Below, one piece after another: positions 33,871 through 42,738 of a stretch of DNA of 64,000 bases. Below the pieces are notes generated by a model. That model saw only the letters and a program-made list of their open reading frames with translations, did not search any database and had not been told where the DNA came from. Numbering within the stretch: the first letter of the stretch is position 1; every line of letters begins with the position of its first letter. A program made the translations under genes and the position numbers. Source of the DNA: Bacillota bacterium (GTDB taxonomy: Bacteria; Bacillota; Clostridia; Oscillospirales; Ruminococcaceae); contig JAEWWT010000014.1 in assembly GCA_023396225.1 (NCBI GenBank), forward strand, positions 62,001 through 126,000, given 5' to 3'.

Positions 33871-34869
33871 ATGAATGTTACTATTAAAGATGTAGCAAAA
33901 GCCGCGGGGGTTTCAGTTGCAACTGTTTCTCGGGTACTTAACAATAGTTCAACTGTATCTGATAAGACAACTGATCATGTAAATTATGTAATTAAAAACC
34001 TTGGGTATAGTCCAAATTTTCTTGGAAGAAATCTCCGAAAATGCAATACCAATACAATACTGGCTATTTTACCGGGAACTGAACAGACATTTTACAGTGA
34101 AATACTTCACGGAATGCAATCAGCCGCCTCAGAGAACGGATATGATGTCTTATTCTGTACTTCTAATTATATAAGAAATATTGAAATGCATCTTTTGAAT
34201 ATGCTGTTTAACAGAACTGTTGATGCTGCAATATTATTTGGAACAACACTTGACTTTGAAACTTTAAAGGAACTTAATAGTAAATATTATATTGCACTAT
34301 GCTGTGAAAAAATTGATAATTCAGGTATACTGACAGTCTCTGTAGATGATGAAAATGCTGCATTTGATGCTGTTTCATCCTTAATTAAAATGGGGCATAA
34401 AAAAATTGCAATGATTTCTACTATAGTTAAAAACTCTTCTTCCACTGACAGAGAAAAAGGGTATAAAAAAGCATTGGAAGAATCAAACATTAAATTCAAA
34501 GATAATTATCTTTTTAGAGGTTCTTACTGTTACGATGACGGAAGCAGAGCTTTCAAATATTTTATGAGCCTTGATGAGCCTCCGACAGCTATTTTCTGTA
34601 TATCTGATCTTCTTGCAGCAGATGCTATAAAACAAGCAATAACAATGGGATATAATGTTGGCAATGATGTATCTATTTGTGGATTTGATAATATTTTGCT
34701 AAGTGATATGTTTGTTCCTGGAATTACAACGATTGAACAGCCATGCTATAATATTGGACGAACTGTTGTTGAAAAGCTTATAGATTGCATGGCAAAAGGC
34801 GAAAAATCTGAACAGCATTTTAAGTTAAACCATAAATTAATTCTTCGCGATTCAGTAGGCCGCATATAA
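33871..34869 (+). CDS. LacI/GalR-family transcriptional regulator
   Basis: The 332-residue protein has the LacI DNA-binding domain NVTIKDVAKAAGVSVATVSR at the N-terminus with the hinge helix RNLRKC, then a periplasmic-binding-protein-like effector domain (VDDENAAFDAVSSLIKMGHKKIAMIS, GFDNILLSDMFVPGITTI). Such regulators sense sugars or, in the CcpA branch, HPr-Ser-P. No sugar operon adjoins it, so it may be a global or distant regulator. Start ATG 33871 has GAGGTG nine bases upstream. It ends at a bidirectional terminator shared with the M18 peptidase operon. Confidence 0.92.
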   Translation: MNVTIKDVAKAAGVSVATVSRVLNNSSTVSDKTTDHVNYVIKNLGYSPNFLGRNLRKCNTNTILAILPGTEQTFYSEILHGMQSAASENGYDVLFCTSNYIRNIEMHLLNMLFNRTVDAAILFGTTLDFETLKELNSKYYIALCCEKIDNSGILTVSVDDENAAFDAVSSLIKMGHKKIAMISTIVKNSSSTDREKGYKKALEESNIKFKDNYLFRGSYCYDDGSRAFKYFMSLDEPPTAIFCISDLLAADAIKQAITMGYNVGNDVSICGFDNILLSDMFVPGITTIEQPCYNIGRTVVEKLIDCMAKGEKSEQHFKLNHKLILRDSVGRI

Positions 34870-34902
34870 ATTAAAATACCTTTAATTATATAAAATATAC
34901 AT

Positions 34903-34950
34903 AAAAAGACAAGATTACATTGTGATTAATCAATGCAATCTTGTCTTTTT
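34903..34950. terminator. Bidirectional terminator between LacI-type and M18 peptidase genes
   Basis: AAAAAGACAAGATT pairs with AATCTTGTCTTTTT (14 bp); after one mismatch CATTG pairs with CAATG. A-tracts and T-tracts on both sides allow function in both directions between the convergent genes. Confidence 0.88.
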
Positions 34951-34969
34951 ATATTAATTATTTTATTAA

Positions 34970-36379
34970 TTAAAGATCATTTTCATAGAAGCACATAAAT
35001 GTTTTATATGCCATATATACATCAATTTTAGAAACTACTTCATAAGGTGCATGCATGCTCAGAACAGGGACACCAACATCAATAACGTCCATATTTAAGT
35101 TTGCAAGATAAGCCGCAACTGTTCCACCGCCGCCGCCATCCACCTTTCCTAACTCGCCGGTCTGCCATATAATTTTATTATTATCAAGGAGCATCCTTAC
35201 TCTACCCGCAAACTCTGCAGAAGCATCTGAAGTTCCAGATTTTCCTCTTGAACCTGTATACTTTGTAACAACAACGCCATAGTTAAGAAATGACGAATTT
35301 CTCTTATCAAAAGGATCCGGAAAAGTAGGATCAAAAGCAGCATTAACATCAGCAGATAAACATTGTGAATTAGAAATTACAGTATGACCATTTATTTCAA
35401 ATCCCCTTGCAATATCAGCTATGAAATTCTTAAAGTATGCAGAACGCAAACCTGTATTGCCATCACTGCCTGACTCCTCTTTGTCAGTCAAGATAACAAC
35501 TGCAGTTTTTTTAATTTTATTGCAGTCTAGTAATGATGAATATGCGGTATAGGCGCATACTCTGTCATCATGTCCATATGATCCAATCAAACTTCTGTCA
35601 AATCCAACATCTCTTGATTTTACACATGGAACAAGTTCAAGTTCTGCTGACAGAAAATCTTCTTCAATTATACCGTATTTTTCATTCAGGATGCATAGAA
35701 TATTAAGTTTTACTTTTTCACTGATTTCGTTATCCTTATATGGTCTTGAACCAACTACTAAATTAAGTTCTTCGCCTTTTATTCCGTCTGCAAGAGTTCT
35801 CTTCATCTGTTCTTGAGCAAGGTGCGGAAGAAGATCACTGATACAGAATACAGGGTCACTTTCATCTTCACCTATGTTTATTGAAACTGAAGTGCCATCC
35901 TTCTTTATAATTACACCATGTAAAGACAAAGGGATAGTAGCCCACTGATATTTTTTTATACCACCATAATAATGTGTTTTAAACAAAGCTATTTCATTAT
36001 CTTCATATAATGGGCATTGTTTTAAATCAATTCTTGGTGCATCAATATGAGCTGCTGTAACATGAACACCATTTTGGAGTGGTTCATCTCCTATAACAGC
36101 AAGAATAACAGATTTATTTCTGTTATTAGAGTAAATTTTATCACCTGGTTTTAATTTGTCACCTGGTGTATATTCTACAAATCCATGTTCTTTTGCATCG
36201 TTTATTATTTTTATATTAGATTCTCTTTCAGTTTTTGCAATATTAAGGAATGATTTATATTTTTCACAATAATCATCGCATTCTTTAAGCTCTTTATCGC
36301 TTAATATCAAACCACCGTGTTTTCTTTTACAGAATAATTCTTCTTTTAGGATCTGGGCTGCACTTTTTTCTTTTGACAT
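34970..36379 (-). CDS. M18-family aminopeptidase
   Basis: The 469-residue zinc aminopeptidase acts on free N-terminal residues, with acidic residues preferred in many family members. Metal-ligand motifs are TAAHIDAPRIDLK, GSYGHDDRVCAY, TDKEESGSDGNTGLRS, DVNAAFDPTFPD and the C-terminal SMHAPYEV. It belongs to the longer clostridial subgroup with an N-terminal extension (CDDYCEKYKSFLNIAKTERE). There is no signal peptide. It is the last gene of the prfA operon, 14 bases after the lytic transglycosylase. SD AAAGGTG. Confidence 0.92.
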   Translation of the reverse strand: MSKEKSAAQILKEELFCKRKHGGLILSDKELKECDDYCEKYKSFLNIAKTERESNIKIINDAKEHGFVEYTPGDKLKPGDKIYSNNRNKSVILAVIGDEPLQNGVHVTAAHIDAPRIDLKQCPLYEDNEIALFKTHYYGGIKKYQWATIPLSLHGVIIKKDGTSVSINIGEDESDPVFCISDLLPHLAQEQMKRTLADGIKGEELNLVVGSRPYKDNEISEKVKLNILCILNEKYGIIEEDFLSAELELVPCVKSRDVGFDRSLIGSYGHDDRVCAYTAYSSLLDCNKIKKTAVVILTDKEESGSDGNTGLRSAYFKNFIADIARGFEINGHTVISNSQCLSADVNAAFDPTFPDPFDKRNSSFLNYGVVVTKYTGSRGKSGTSDASAEFAGRVRMLLDNNKIIWQTGELGKVDGGGGGTVAAYLANLNMDVIDVGVPVLSMHAPYEVVSKIDVYMAYKTFMCFYENDL

Positions 36380-36393
36380 TACAAGTCACCTTT

Positions 36394-36957
36394 CTAGCTA
36401 TTATATAAATTAGTATATCCTGAATATGCAGTCATAACCTTATTAACATAATGCTTGGTTGCACTTGATGGTATGTCAGATAAAACTTTTCCATCTTTGC
36501 TGTAATTGCTGTCCTTAAGCCAATTGTTTACATTGGTACGCCCCGAGTGATATGCAGCAAGTGCTGTTGCTTCATCTCCATATTCATTGTATAACAACAT
36601 AATTAAGTAAGTTCCATATTGTATATTGTATTCAGGATCATACATTTTATCAAAGTCAATCTCACGTTTGTCATCCATTCTGTACTTTAGCCAGTCAAAA
36701 GCATCTTCCATTAATTGCATCAATCCTCTGGCACCAACTTCCGAGGTAGCATCAGCATTAAAATTGCTTTCAGTTTTTATTACTGCATAAACAAGGTATT
36801 TATCTATATTATATTGACGTGAATATTCATTAACATATTCTTGATATTCAATAGGATAAATATATTTCTTGCTTATATAATCAATGTTAATTATTCCTAT
36901 TATTAATCCTACAAGAATTATTATTGCTAATATTCGACTGAGGTTTTTCAGCATCAT
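36394..36957 (-). CDS. Membrane-anchored lytic transglycosylase (SLT family)
   Basis: The 187-residue protein has an N-terminal membrane anchor (about residues 8-26) and a Slt70-type catalytic domain with glutamate E63 in VIKTESNFNADATSEVGARG followed by LMQLMEDAF and ALAAYHSGRTNVNNWL. It cleaves the MurNAc-GlcNAc bond of peptidoglycan outside the membrane. Its ATG-ATG start has a strong SD, AAAGGAG, located inside the coaE coding frame, giving a 71-base out-of-frame overlap. Confidence 0.92.
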   Translation of the reverse strand: MMLKNLSRILAIIILVGLIIGIINIDYISKKYIYPIEYQEYVNEYSRQYNIDKYLVYAVIKTESNFNADATSEVGARGLMQLMEDAFDWLKYRMDDKREIDFDKMYDPEYNIQYGTYLIMLLYNEYGDEATALAAYHSGRTNVNNWLKDSNYSKDGKVLSDIPSSATKHYVNKVMTAYSGYTNLYNS

Positions 36958-37570
36958 AATACTCCTTTACTTTCTCTGAAACCTCTTTTGCTTTAGCAAT
37001 TAATTCTTCAATAGACTTATTGTTTTTTATAATAAAATCTGAATGTGCAATAAAAAATTTCTCAGAGTGTTGTGAAGCAAAACGTTCCAAAATTTGTTCT
37101 TTGGATAAATTATCTCTGTTTAAAATTCTTGAAAATCTAATATCTTCATTAGAGGTAACACTGATAATCAAGTCACAAAAATCGTCTGCTCTGCTTTCAA
37201 ATAGAGTCGGAGCATCAAGCAAAACAAACCTTTCCTCATTCTCTGCAAGATGTTTTATTTTTGACAAAATCTCGTATGTTATGTAAGGATAACAGATTGC
37301 ATTATACTGTAATAATTTTTCTTTATCCTTAAAGATTATTTTTGCCATTTCTTTTCGGTTAAGGCTTCCATCCTCATTAAGCACTTGTTTTCCAAAACAT
37401 TCAGCAGTTTCAGTTAGGCATGGAGAACCCGCATACATAATATCACGAGCAATACTATCAGCATTTATAACTGCAAAACCATTTTCACTAAAAACTCTGC
37501 AGACAGTTGTTTTTCCTGCACCGCTTTGTCCTGTCAGGCCAACAACTGCAATATCCGCTATATCACTCAT
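36887..37570 (-). CDS. coaE: Dephospho-CoA kinase
   Basis: CoaE phosphorylates dephospho-CoA, the last step of coenzyme A synthesis. The 227 residues show the P-loop GLTGQSGAGKTT (11-22), NADSIARDI, LLDAPTLFES and the lid region. The family usually ends near residue 200; here a low-complexity tail rich in Asn and Ser (about the last 24 residues) is encoded within the overlap with the next gene and is probably not functional. The start ATG overlaps the upstream stop (ATGA). Confidence 0.94.
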   Translation of the reverse strand: MSDIADIAVVGLTGQSGAGKTTVCRVFSENGFAVINADSIARDIMYAGSPCLTETAECFGKQVLNEDGSLNRKEMAKIIFKDKEKLLQYNAICYPYITYEILSKIKHLAENEERFVLLDAPTLFESRADDFCDLIISVTSNEDIRFSRILNRDNLSKEQILERFASQHSEKFFIAHSDFIIKNNKSIEELIAKAKEVSEKVKEYYDAEKPQSNISNNNSCRINNRNN

Positions 37571-38583
37571 AACTTTATCACCTCAAATCCTGCCGCCCTT
37601 AATAATCTATTATATACAGCAAGTCCAACTCCAGTTGAAGATGGACACCTTACATATACTTGTTTTGCCTCTAATTCATCAAATTCTCTGAGTACAAAAA
37701 ATAGTTTCTTTGCCTGTTCTTCAGAAGAATCACCATAAGTTAAATATTTACCTTTAATATATGCTTTGTCTGAGTTAAATATCAAAGAATATGTGTTCTC
37801 CTCATGTATTTTATTTACATAATTAGAAAAATGTTCTATATCTCCCTCAATTATTGTAATGTTAGCCTTTGGAGAATAATGCTTATATTTCATTCCAGGG
37901 GAAAGAACTTTTTCATTTACAGATACTGCTTCTGTAATGCCCTTATCATGGTATACAGTTCCGCAGACTTCCTGAAGCATTTCCAAAGAAATAAAACCTG
38001 GTCTGAGTAGTCTTATTCCGTTTCCTTCAAATGATATAACTGTACTCTCAACACCTACACCGCAGGAACCTCCGTCTACAATTGCAGGAATACGCCCTTT
38101 CATGTCATTATAAACATGCAGTGCAGTCGTAGGACTTGGGCTACCTGATAAATTTGCTGATGGGGCAGCAAGTGCCTTACCAGAAAGCCTGATTATCTCC
38201 CTAGCAGTTTTATGAACTGGTATACGAATTCCAACTGTATCGAGTCCAGCGCTTGTAACATATGGTATAACATCTTTTTTTGGCAGTACCATTGTTAAAG
38301 GACCCGGCCAAAAGCGTTCTGCTAATTTATATGCAATTTCAGGAACATTTCTTACATACTTCTCAAGATCACATAAATCTGCAAGATGTACAATCAGCGG
38401 ATTGTCCTGTGGTCTTCCCTTTGCTTTAAAAATATTTGAAACAGCAATTTCATTTGTAGCGTCAGCTGCCAAACCGTAAACGGTTTCAGTTGGTATTCCT
38501 ACTACTTCTCCATTTGCAAGCAGACGAGATGCAAGCTCTATATCACATCTTTCTGAGGTCAGTAGCTTAGTTTCATATGACAT
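37567..38583 (-). CDS. L-threonylcarbamoyladenylate synthase, Sua5 type
   Basis: The enzyme makes threonylcarbamoyl-AMP from threonine, bicarbonate and ATP for the t6A37 modification of ANN-decoding tRNAs. In 338 residues an N-terminal YrdC/TsaC domain (GIPTETVYGLAADA, KAKGRPQDNPL, LDTVGIRIPVHK, SANLSGSPSPT) is followed by the C-terminal Sua5 domain (about 215-338), hence Sua5 rather than TsaC. It starts directly after the prfA stop. The partner genes tsaB, tsaD and tsaE are not in the window. Confidence 0.94.
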   Translation of the reverse strand: MSYETKLLTSERCDIELASRLLANGEVVGIPTETVYGLAADATNEIAVSNIFKAKGRPQDNPLIVHLADLCDLEKYVRNVPEIAYKLAERFWPGPLTMVLPKKDVIPYVTSAGLDTVGIRIPVHKTAREIIRLSGKALAAPSANLSGSPSPTTALHVYNDMKGRIPAIVDGGSCGVGVESTVISFEGNGIRLLRPGFISLEMLQEVCGTVYHDKGITEAVSVNEKVLSPGMKYKHYSPKANITIIEGDIEHFSNYVNKIHEENTYSLIFNSDKAYIKGKYLTYGDSSEEQAKKLFFVLREFDELEAKQVYVRCPSSTGVGLAVYNRLLRAAGFEVIKL

Positions 38584-39660
38584 TTATATCTCTTCCTGTA
38601 CAGATAATTTAGCTGCCTGGTCAGCAGTAGCAAGTGAGTCGAATACTTCATCCAAATTACCATTTAAAATATACTCCAGACGATAAATAGTAAGTCCAAT
38701 TCTATGATCAGTCAGTCTTCCCTCAGGGAAATTATACGTTCTTATACGTTCAGAACGGTTTCCAGTACCAACCTGAGATTTTCTTTCACTGGCAATTTTA
38801 TCATTCTGTTCCTGCTGTAAAGCCTCATATAATCTAGACCGCAGGATTTTCATTGCTTTGTCCTTATTTTTAAACTGGCTTCTCTCATCCTGACATTCAA
38901 CTACAACTCCTGTAGGTAAATGAGTAATACGAACTGCAGATTCAGTCTTATTAATATGCTGCCCACCTGCACCTGATGCTCTGAAAACATCTATTTTTAA
39001 ATCTGTCGGATTTATTTCAAGTTCAACTTCGTCAGCTTCAACAAGTACAGCAACAGTAACAGTAGAAGTGTGAATTCTTCCCTGTGATTCTGTTTCAGGT
39101 ACACGCTGAACTCTGTGAACACCACTTTCATACTTGAATCTTGAATAAGCTCCTTCTCCTTCGATACTAAAACTTATTTCCTTAAAGCCGCCGAGTTCTG
39201 TTTCATTAGCATTAAGAATTTCTATCTTCCAACGTCTTGCCTCTGCATACATTGAATACATTCTGAAAAGTGAATTTGCAAAAAGTGAAGCTTCATCACC
39301 GCCTGCACCGCCTCTGATTTCAATAATAACGTTTTTATCATCGTTTGGGTCTTTTGGTAAAAGCAAAATTTTCAGTTCTTCTGACAGAACCTCAATCTTT
39401 TCTTTATTCTCATCATACTCCATCTGTGCAAGTTCCTTAAGCTCTTTATCAAGGCCACCTTCATCAAGCATATCCTTTGCATCATCAAAACTCTTCAGAA
39501 CTTTACAGTATTCTCTGTACTTCTCGACAAGCGGAGTAAGGTTTTTATATTCTCTCATTAATGAAGTATATAGCTTATTATCATTAATTACATTAATATC
39601 AGTAAGCTTGTTGCTAATATCATCAAATTTTTCTTCAGTTAACTTTAATTTTTCAAACAT
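38584..39660 (-). CDS. prfA: Peptide chain release factor 1
   Basis: RF1 releases peptides at UAA and UAG. The 358 residues have the GGQ motif at 232-234 (ASGAGGQHINKTES) and an intact stop-codon recognition domain preceding it. Length fits RF1 rather than RF2, and there is no frameshift site. In many bacteria the GGQ methyltransferase gene prmC follows directly; here sua5 follows instead. It lies 27 bases after the DUF951 gene. Confidence 0.96.
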   Translation of the reverse strand: MFEKLKLTEEKFDDISNKLTDINVINDNKLYTSLMREYKNLTPLVEKYREYCKVLKSFDDAKDMLDEGGLDKELKELAQMEYDENKEKIEVLSEELKILLLPKDPNDDKNVIIEIRGGAGGDEASLFANSLFRMYSMYAEARRWKIEILNANETELGGFKEISFSIEGEGAYSRFKYESGVHRVQRVPETESQGRIHTSTVTVAVLVEADEVELEINPTDLKIDVFRASGAGGQHINKTESAVRITHLPTGVVVECQDERSQFKNKDKAMKILRSRLYEALQQEQNDKIASERKSQVGTGNRSERIRTYNFPEGRLTDHRIGLTIYRLEYILNGNLDEVFDSLATADQAAKLSVQEEI

Positions 39661-39687
39661 TTACATTCTCCTACAGAAATAATTATT

Positions 39688-39876
39688 CTACACTTCAGAT
39701 TCTCTGCTGATAGATTTTATATTTCTTTCTATTTTGCTTCTTGCGATCATAAATTCATGCCCGCACTGAATGCATTTTAACTTAAAATCCATTCCAGATC
39801 GCAAAACCAGCATTTTATTACATCCACAAGGATGAGCTTTTTTCATAATTAAAATATCATTTACTCTGACATCCAT
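39688..39876 (-). CDS. DUF951 family small zinc-ribbon-like protein
   Basis: The 62-residue protein matches the Gram-positive DUF951 family: MDVRVNDILIMKKAHPCGCN, FKLKCIQCGHEFMIARSK. The cysteines in CGC and CIQC may bind one zinc ion. Function is unknown; the family is widespread next to prfA, ychF or parB-type genes. SD GGAGAGGG precedes the ATG. It is the first gene of the prfA-to-M18 operon. Confidence 0.88.
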   Translation of the reverse strand: MDVRVNDILIMKKAHPCGCNKMLVLRSGMDFKLKCIQCGHEFMIARSKIERNIKSISRESEV

Positions 39877-39908
39877 GATAAAACCCTCTCCAATAAAGAT
39901 ACAAATTC

Positions 39909-39938
39909 ATTATACCACTTTTACTACTATAAAGGCAA
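39909..39938 (-). promoter_or_regulatory. Sigma-A promoter of the DUF951-prfA operon
   Basis: TTGCCT (39938-39933), an 18-nt spacer and an extended TGGTATAAT box (TATAAT at 39914-39909). Confidence 0.7.
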
Positions 39939-40097
39939 TTATTTTCTGCAATAATTTATTAAAAAATATTAAAAATAATATAAACATAGATTTTAAGAAT
40001 TATTATTAAGGATAAATTTTAAATTAGCAAGTTTTTCTTCTGAAATTTTATACAAAATCTGTTTTGCAATGTACAAAACTTAGAAAGGATGCTCAAA

Positions 40098-40445
40098 ATG
40101 AAAATAACCGCGGAATTTGATTCTATAGATTCAGCAGAATTAACCGCATCAACTATTAGACATAACCTTAGCAATAAAACATTTATTAATGTCAAATCAA
40201 ATAACACATATAATATTGGCAATAATCGTACAATTTTATTCAGCAATTTTAATACAACAAATACAACACCAACATTCACATTTTATAACAATAGAAATGA
40301 TTACAATAATGTCAAAAGCTATCAAAGTGATATAACAGGTGATATAAACAAAGCAACAATTGAAATAATATGCAAGAAACAAGATTTTAACACTATTAAT
40401 CATTTTATAATAAATCATGGTGGAAGGAATATATCAAAAATATAG
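40098..40445 (+). CDS. Unknown Asn-rich small protein
   Basis: I do not recognise this 115-residue protein. It starts MKITAEFDSIDSAELTASTI, has a central stretch rich in Asn and Thr (about residues 33-75), and ends with a charged helix-like segment (KATIEIICKKQDFNTINHF). The N-terminal strand-helix and the C-terminal strand-helix could form a small alpha/beta domain with the Asn-rich stretch as an insert (inference). A good SD, AGAAAGGA, supports the ATG at 40098. No signal peptide or membrane segment. The S1-domain gene follows after 104 bases that contain a strong hairpin. Confidence 0.6.
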   Translation: MKITAEFDSIDSAELTASTIRHNLSNKTFINVKSNNTYNIGNNRTILFSNFNTTNTTPTFTFYNNRNDYNNVKSYQSDITGDINKATIEIICKKQDFNTINHFIINHGGRNISKI

Positions 40446-40493
40446 AATAACAGTTATTGCCTCCGCATAAGATTTAAAAGTAAATTCAATTGT

Positions 40494-40526
40494 TAGCACT
40501 GAATAAAATATGTTTATTCAGTGCTA
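40494..40526 (+). promoter_or_regulatory. Perfect 14-bp hairpin in front of the S1-domain gene
   Basis: TAGCACTGAATAAA (40494-40507) pairs with TTTATTCAGTGCTA (40513-40526) over a 5-nt loop. TCTCAAAATA follows rather than a U tract, and GGGAGG lies 12 bases further, so a leader structure controlling the S1 gene is more likely than a terminator. It could be a protein-binding site for autoregulation, as ribosomal-protein-like genes often have (inference). Confidence 0.6.
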
Positions 40527-40549
40527 TCTCAAAATATGGGAGGTACAAA

Positions 40550-41476
40550 ATGAAAAATTATTATCCTGAAGGCATGCTTTTCAATACTACCGAAAACATG
40601 CAGAACATCAAATCGGTTTTTGCATTACAGGAAGCAATGACACAAGGTAAAATTCTTGAATCCAAAGCTATTATCTGCGACAATGATCACAACCTTATTG
40701 TAGACTTGCCTTGTGCAAAGGGAATTATTCCAAGACAAGAAGGAGCAATTGGGATTGACTCAGGTGCAACAAAAGATATCGCACTGATAACAAGGGTCAA
40801 TAAACCTGTTTGTTTCAAAGTTACTAGCATTTCAAAAGATGAAAATGGAATCACAACTGCACACTTGTCCAGAAAAAGCGTTCAGGAAGAATGCATGAAA
40901 AACTATATTGAAAGTTTGAAATCCGGAGATATTATACCGGCAAAAGTTACTCACCTTGAACAGTTTGGAGCTTTTGTAGACATCGGTTGTGGTATACCAT
41001 CGCTAATTCCAATAGACGCTATTTCAATATCAAGGATTTCACACCCATCAGATAGATTTGTAGCTAATCAAGATATAAAAGTAATAGTAAAAAGCGTTTC
41101 AAATGGACGTGTATGGCTTTCTCATAAGGAGTTACTGGGAACCTGGCAGGAAAATGCTGACCAATTTAATTATGGTGAAACTGTTTCAGGAATTGTTCGC
41201 TCAGTTGAGGATTATGGAATATTTGTTGAGCTGGCGCCAAATCTTGCAGGATTGGCAGAACCAAAAGAAAATGTTAAAGTCGGTCAACACGCAAGCATAT
41301 ACATAAAAGCAATAATTCCAGATAAAATGAAAATCAAGCTTATAATCGTAGATGTTTTTGATGCAGTTAAGGAAAATAAGCCTATGAAGTATTACGTTGA
41401 AAGCAATCACATTTCAGAATGGGTATATTCAACGCCAGAATCAGACCGAATCATAAGAACTGATTTTAACCTTTGA
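40550..41476 (+). CDS. S1 RNA-binding domain protein (ribosomal protein S1-like)
   Basis: The 308-residue protein carries a degenerate S1 repeat (about 25-90) and two clear S1 repeats: about 124-195 (GDIIPAKVTHLEQFGAFVDI) and about 208-275 (GETVSGIVRSVEDYGIFVEL). It lacks the IspH fusion seen in some Clostridia. It probably binds RNA in translation or decay; which one cannot be told. Start ATG 40550 has GGGAGG upstream; the longer frame from 40490 runs through the hairpin. Its 3' end overlaps the convergent rarA gene by 11 bases with no terminator between. Confidence 0.85.
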   Translation: MKNYYPEGMLFNTTENMQNIKSVFALQEAMTQGKILESKAIICDNDHNLIVDLPCAKGIIPRQEGAIGIDSGATKDIALITRVNKPVCFKVTSISKDENGITTAHLSRKSVQEECMKNYIESLKSGDIIPAKVTHLEQFGAFVDIGCGIPSLIPIDAISISRISHPSDRFVANQDIKVIVKSVSNGRVWLSHKELLGTWQENADQFNYGETVSGIVRSVEDYGIFVELAPNLAGLAEPKENVKVGQHASIYIKAIIPDKMKIKLIIVDVFDAVKENKPMKYYVESNHISEWVYSTPESDRIIRTDFNL

Positions 41477-42728
41477 TATTTTTTCTGTACATATATGCAG
41501 CTTGTTCAGTCTTATTCTCTCCAAAATTATAATAAACCCTGTCCTTTATCGGGTCAGGAAGGTATTGCTGTTTAACATAATGATTAGGATAATCGTGAGG
41601 ATAAAGATAATGTTGTCCTTTTATCTCTGCACCTTCGCCATCAAAATGCTTGTTCTGGAGATGTCGAGGAAAGTCTCCTAATTCAACATTCTTCAGGTCA
41701 TCCACAGCAGCATACATTGCCATACATGCAGAATTTGATTTTGGTGATGTGCAAAGTAATATAATTGCTTCAGCCAATGGAATACGTGCTTCAGGTAACC
41801 CAACCTGTAAAGCACTGTCAACACATGCTTTTACAATTGAAATTGCCTGAGGATAAGCAAGACCTATGTCTTCTGCAGAAATAATAAGCAGTCTCCTGCA
41901 AAGAGATATAATATCGCCTGCCTCAAATAGCCTTGCTGCATAATGAAGAGCCGCATTTTCATCAGAACCACGAATAGATTTCTGTAATGCAGACAATATG
42001 TCATAATGGTTATCCCCATCTCTGTCATACCTCATATTACTACGCTGAGTAAGCTCCTTGGCAAGTTCAAGAGTTACAACAACAGATTCTTCTGTGTTAT
42101 CAGCGGACAAAATACAAAGCTCTGCAATATTTACTGCTTTTCGAACATCTCCTCCGCATCCATTTGCTATATGTTCAACTGCACCATTTTCAACTTTAAT
42201 TTTCTTATTCAGATCATCAGACATTATTTTAAATGCTCTTGATATTGCAGGAATAAGTTCCTCAGATTTAACAGGCTTGAATTCAAATACAGCACTTCTG
42301 CTGATAATAGCGTTATAAACACAAAAATATGGATTTTCAGTGGTAGAAGCTATAAGAGTAATCATTCCGTTCTCGATATACTCAAGTAAGGATTGTTGCT
42401 GCTTTTTATTGAGATATTGTATCTCGTCAAGATATAATAGTATACCGTTAAAACCGTCAATTGTTTCTGTATCGGATATTACTTCTTTTATATCCGATAC
42501 AGAAGTAGAGGTTCCGTTAAGTTTATGAAGTTTCATATGAGCATTTTCAGCTATAATTCTGGCAACAGTTGTTTTCCCAACGCCAGGACAACCATAGAAA
42601 ATCATATTAGGTATTCTGCCTGATTCAATGATTTTTCTCAAAGGCTTACCATGACTAAATAAATGCTTCTGACCTACAACATCATCAAGTGTTTTTGGTC
42701 TGATACGATCAGCTAATGGCACATTCAC
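41466..42728 (-). CDS. rarA: Replication-associated recombination protein RarA (MgsA)
   Basis: RarA is a AAA+ ATPase of the clamp-loader family that acts at stalled replication forks. The 420 residues show RIRPKTLDDVVGQKHLF, Walker A GCPGVGKTT, Walker B LLYLDEIQYL, sensor 1 ASTTENPYF and the C-terminal tetramerisation region (LPEARIPLAEA, GEGAEIKGQHYLYPHDYPNH). The start is GTG 42728 with GAGGTG six bases before it; the TTG at 42749 would overlap the upstream gene more. It is ten bases downstream of the YbaK-type gene. Confidence 0.94.
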   Translation of the reverse strand: MNVPLADRIRPKTLDDVVGQKHLFSHGKPLRKIIESGRIPNMIFYGCPGVGKTTVARIIAENAHMKLHKLNGTSTSVSDIKEVISDTETIDGFNGILLYLDEIQYLNKKQQQSLLEYIENGMITLIASTTENPYFCVYNAIISRSAVFEFKPVKSEELIPAISRAFKIMSDDLNKKIKVENGAVEHIANGCGGDVRKAVNIAELCILSADNTEESVVVTLELAKELTQRSNMRYDRDGDNHYDILSALQKSIRGSDENAALHYAARLFEAGDIISLCRRLLIISAEDIGLAYPQAISIVKACVDSALQVGLPEARIPLAEAIILLCTSPKSNSACMAMYAAVDDLKNVELGDFPRHLQNKHFDGEGAEIKGQHYLYPHDYPNHYVKQQYLPDPIKDRVYYNFGENKTEQAAYMYRKNIKG

Positions 42729-42738
42729 GGCTCTCACC

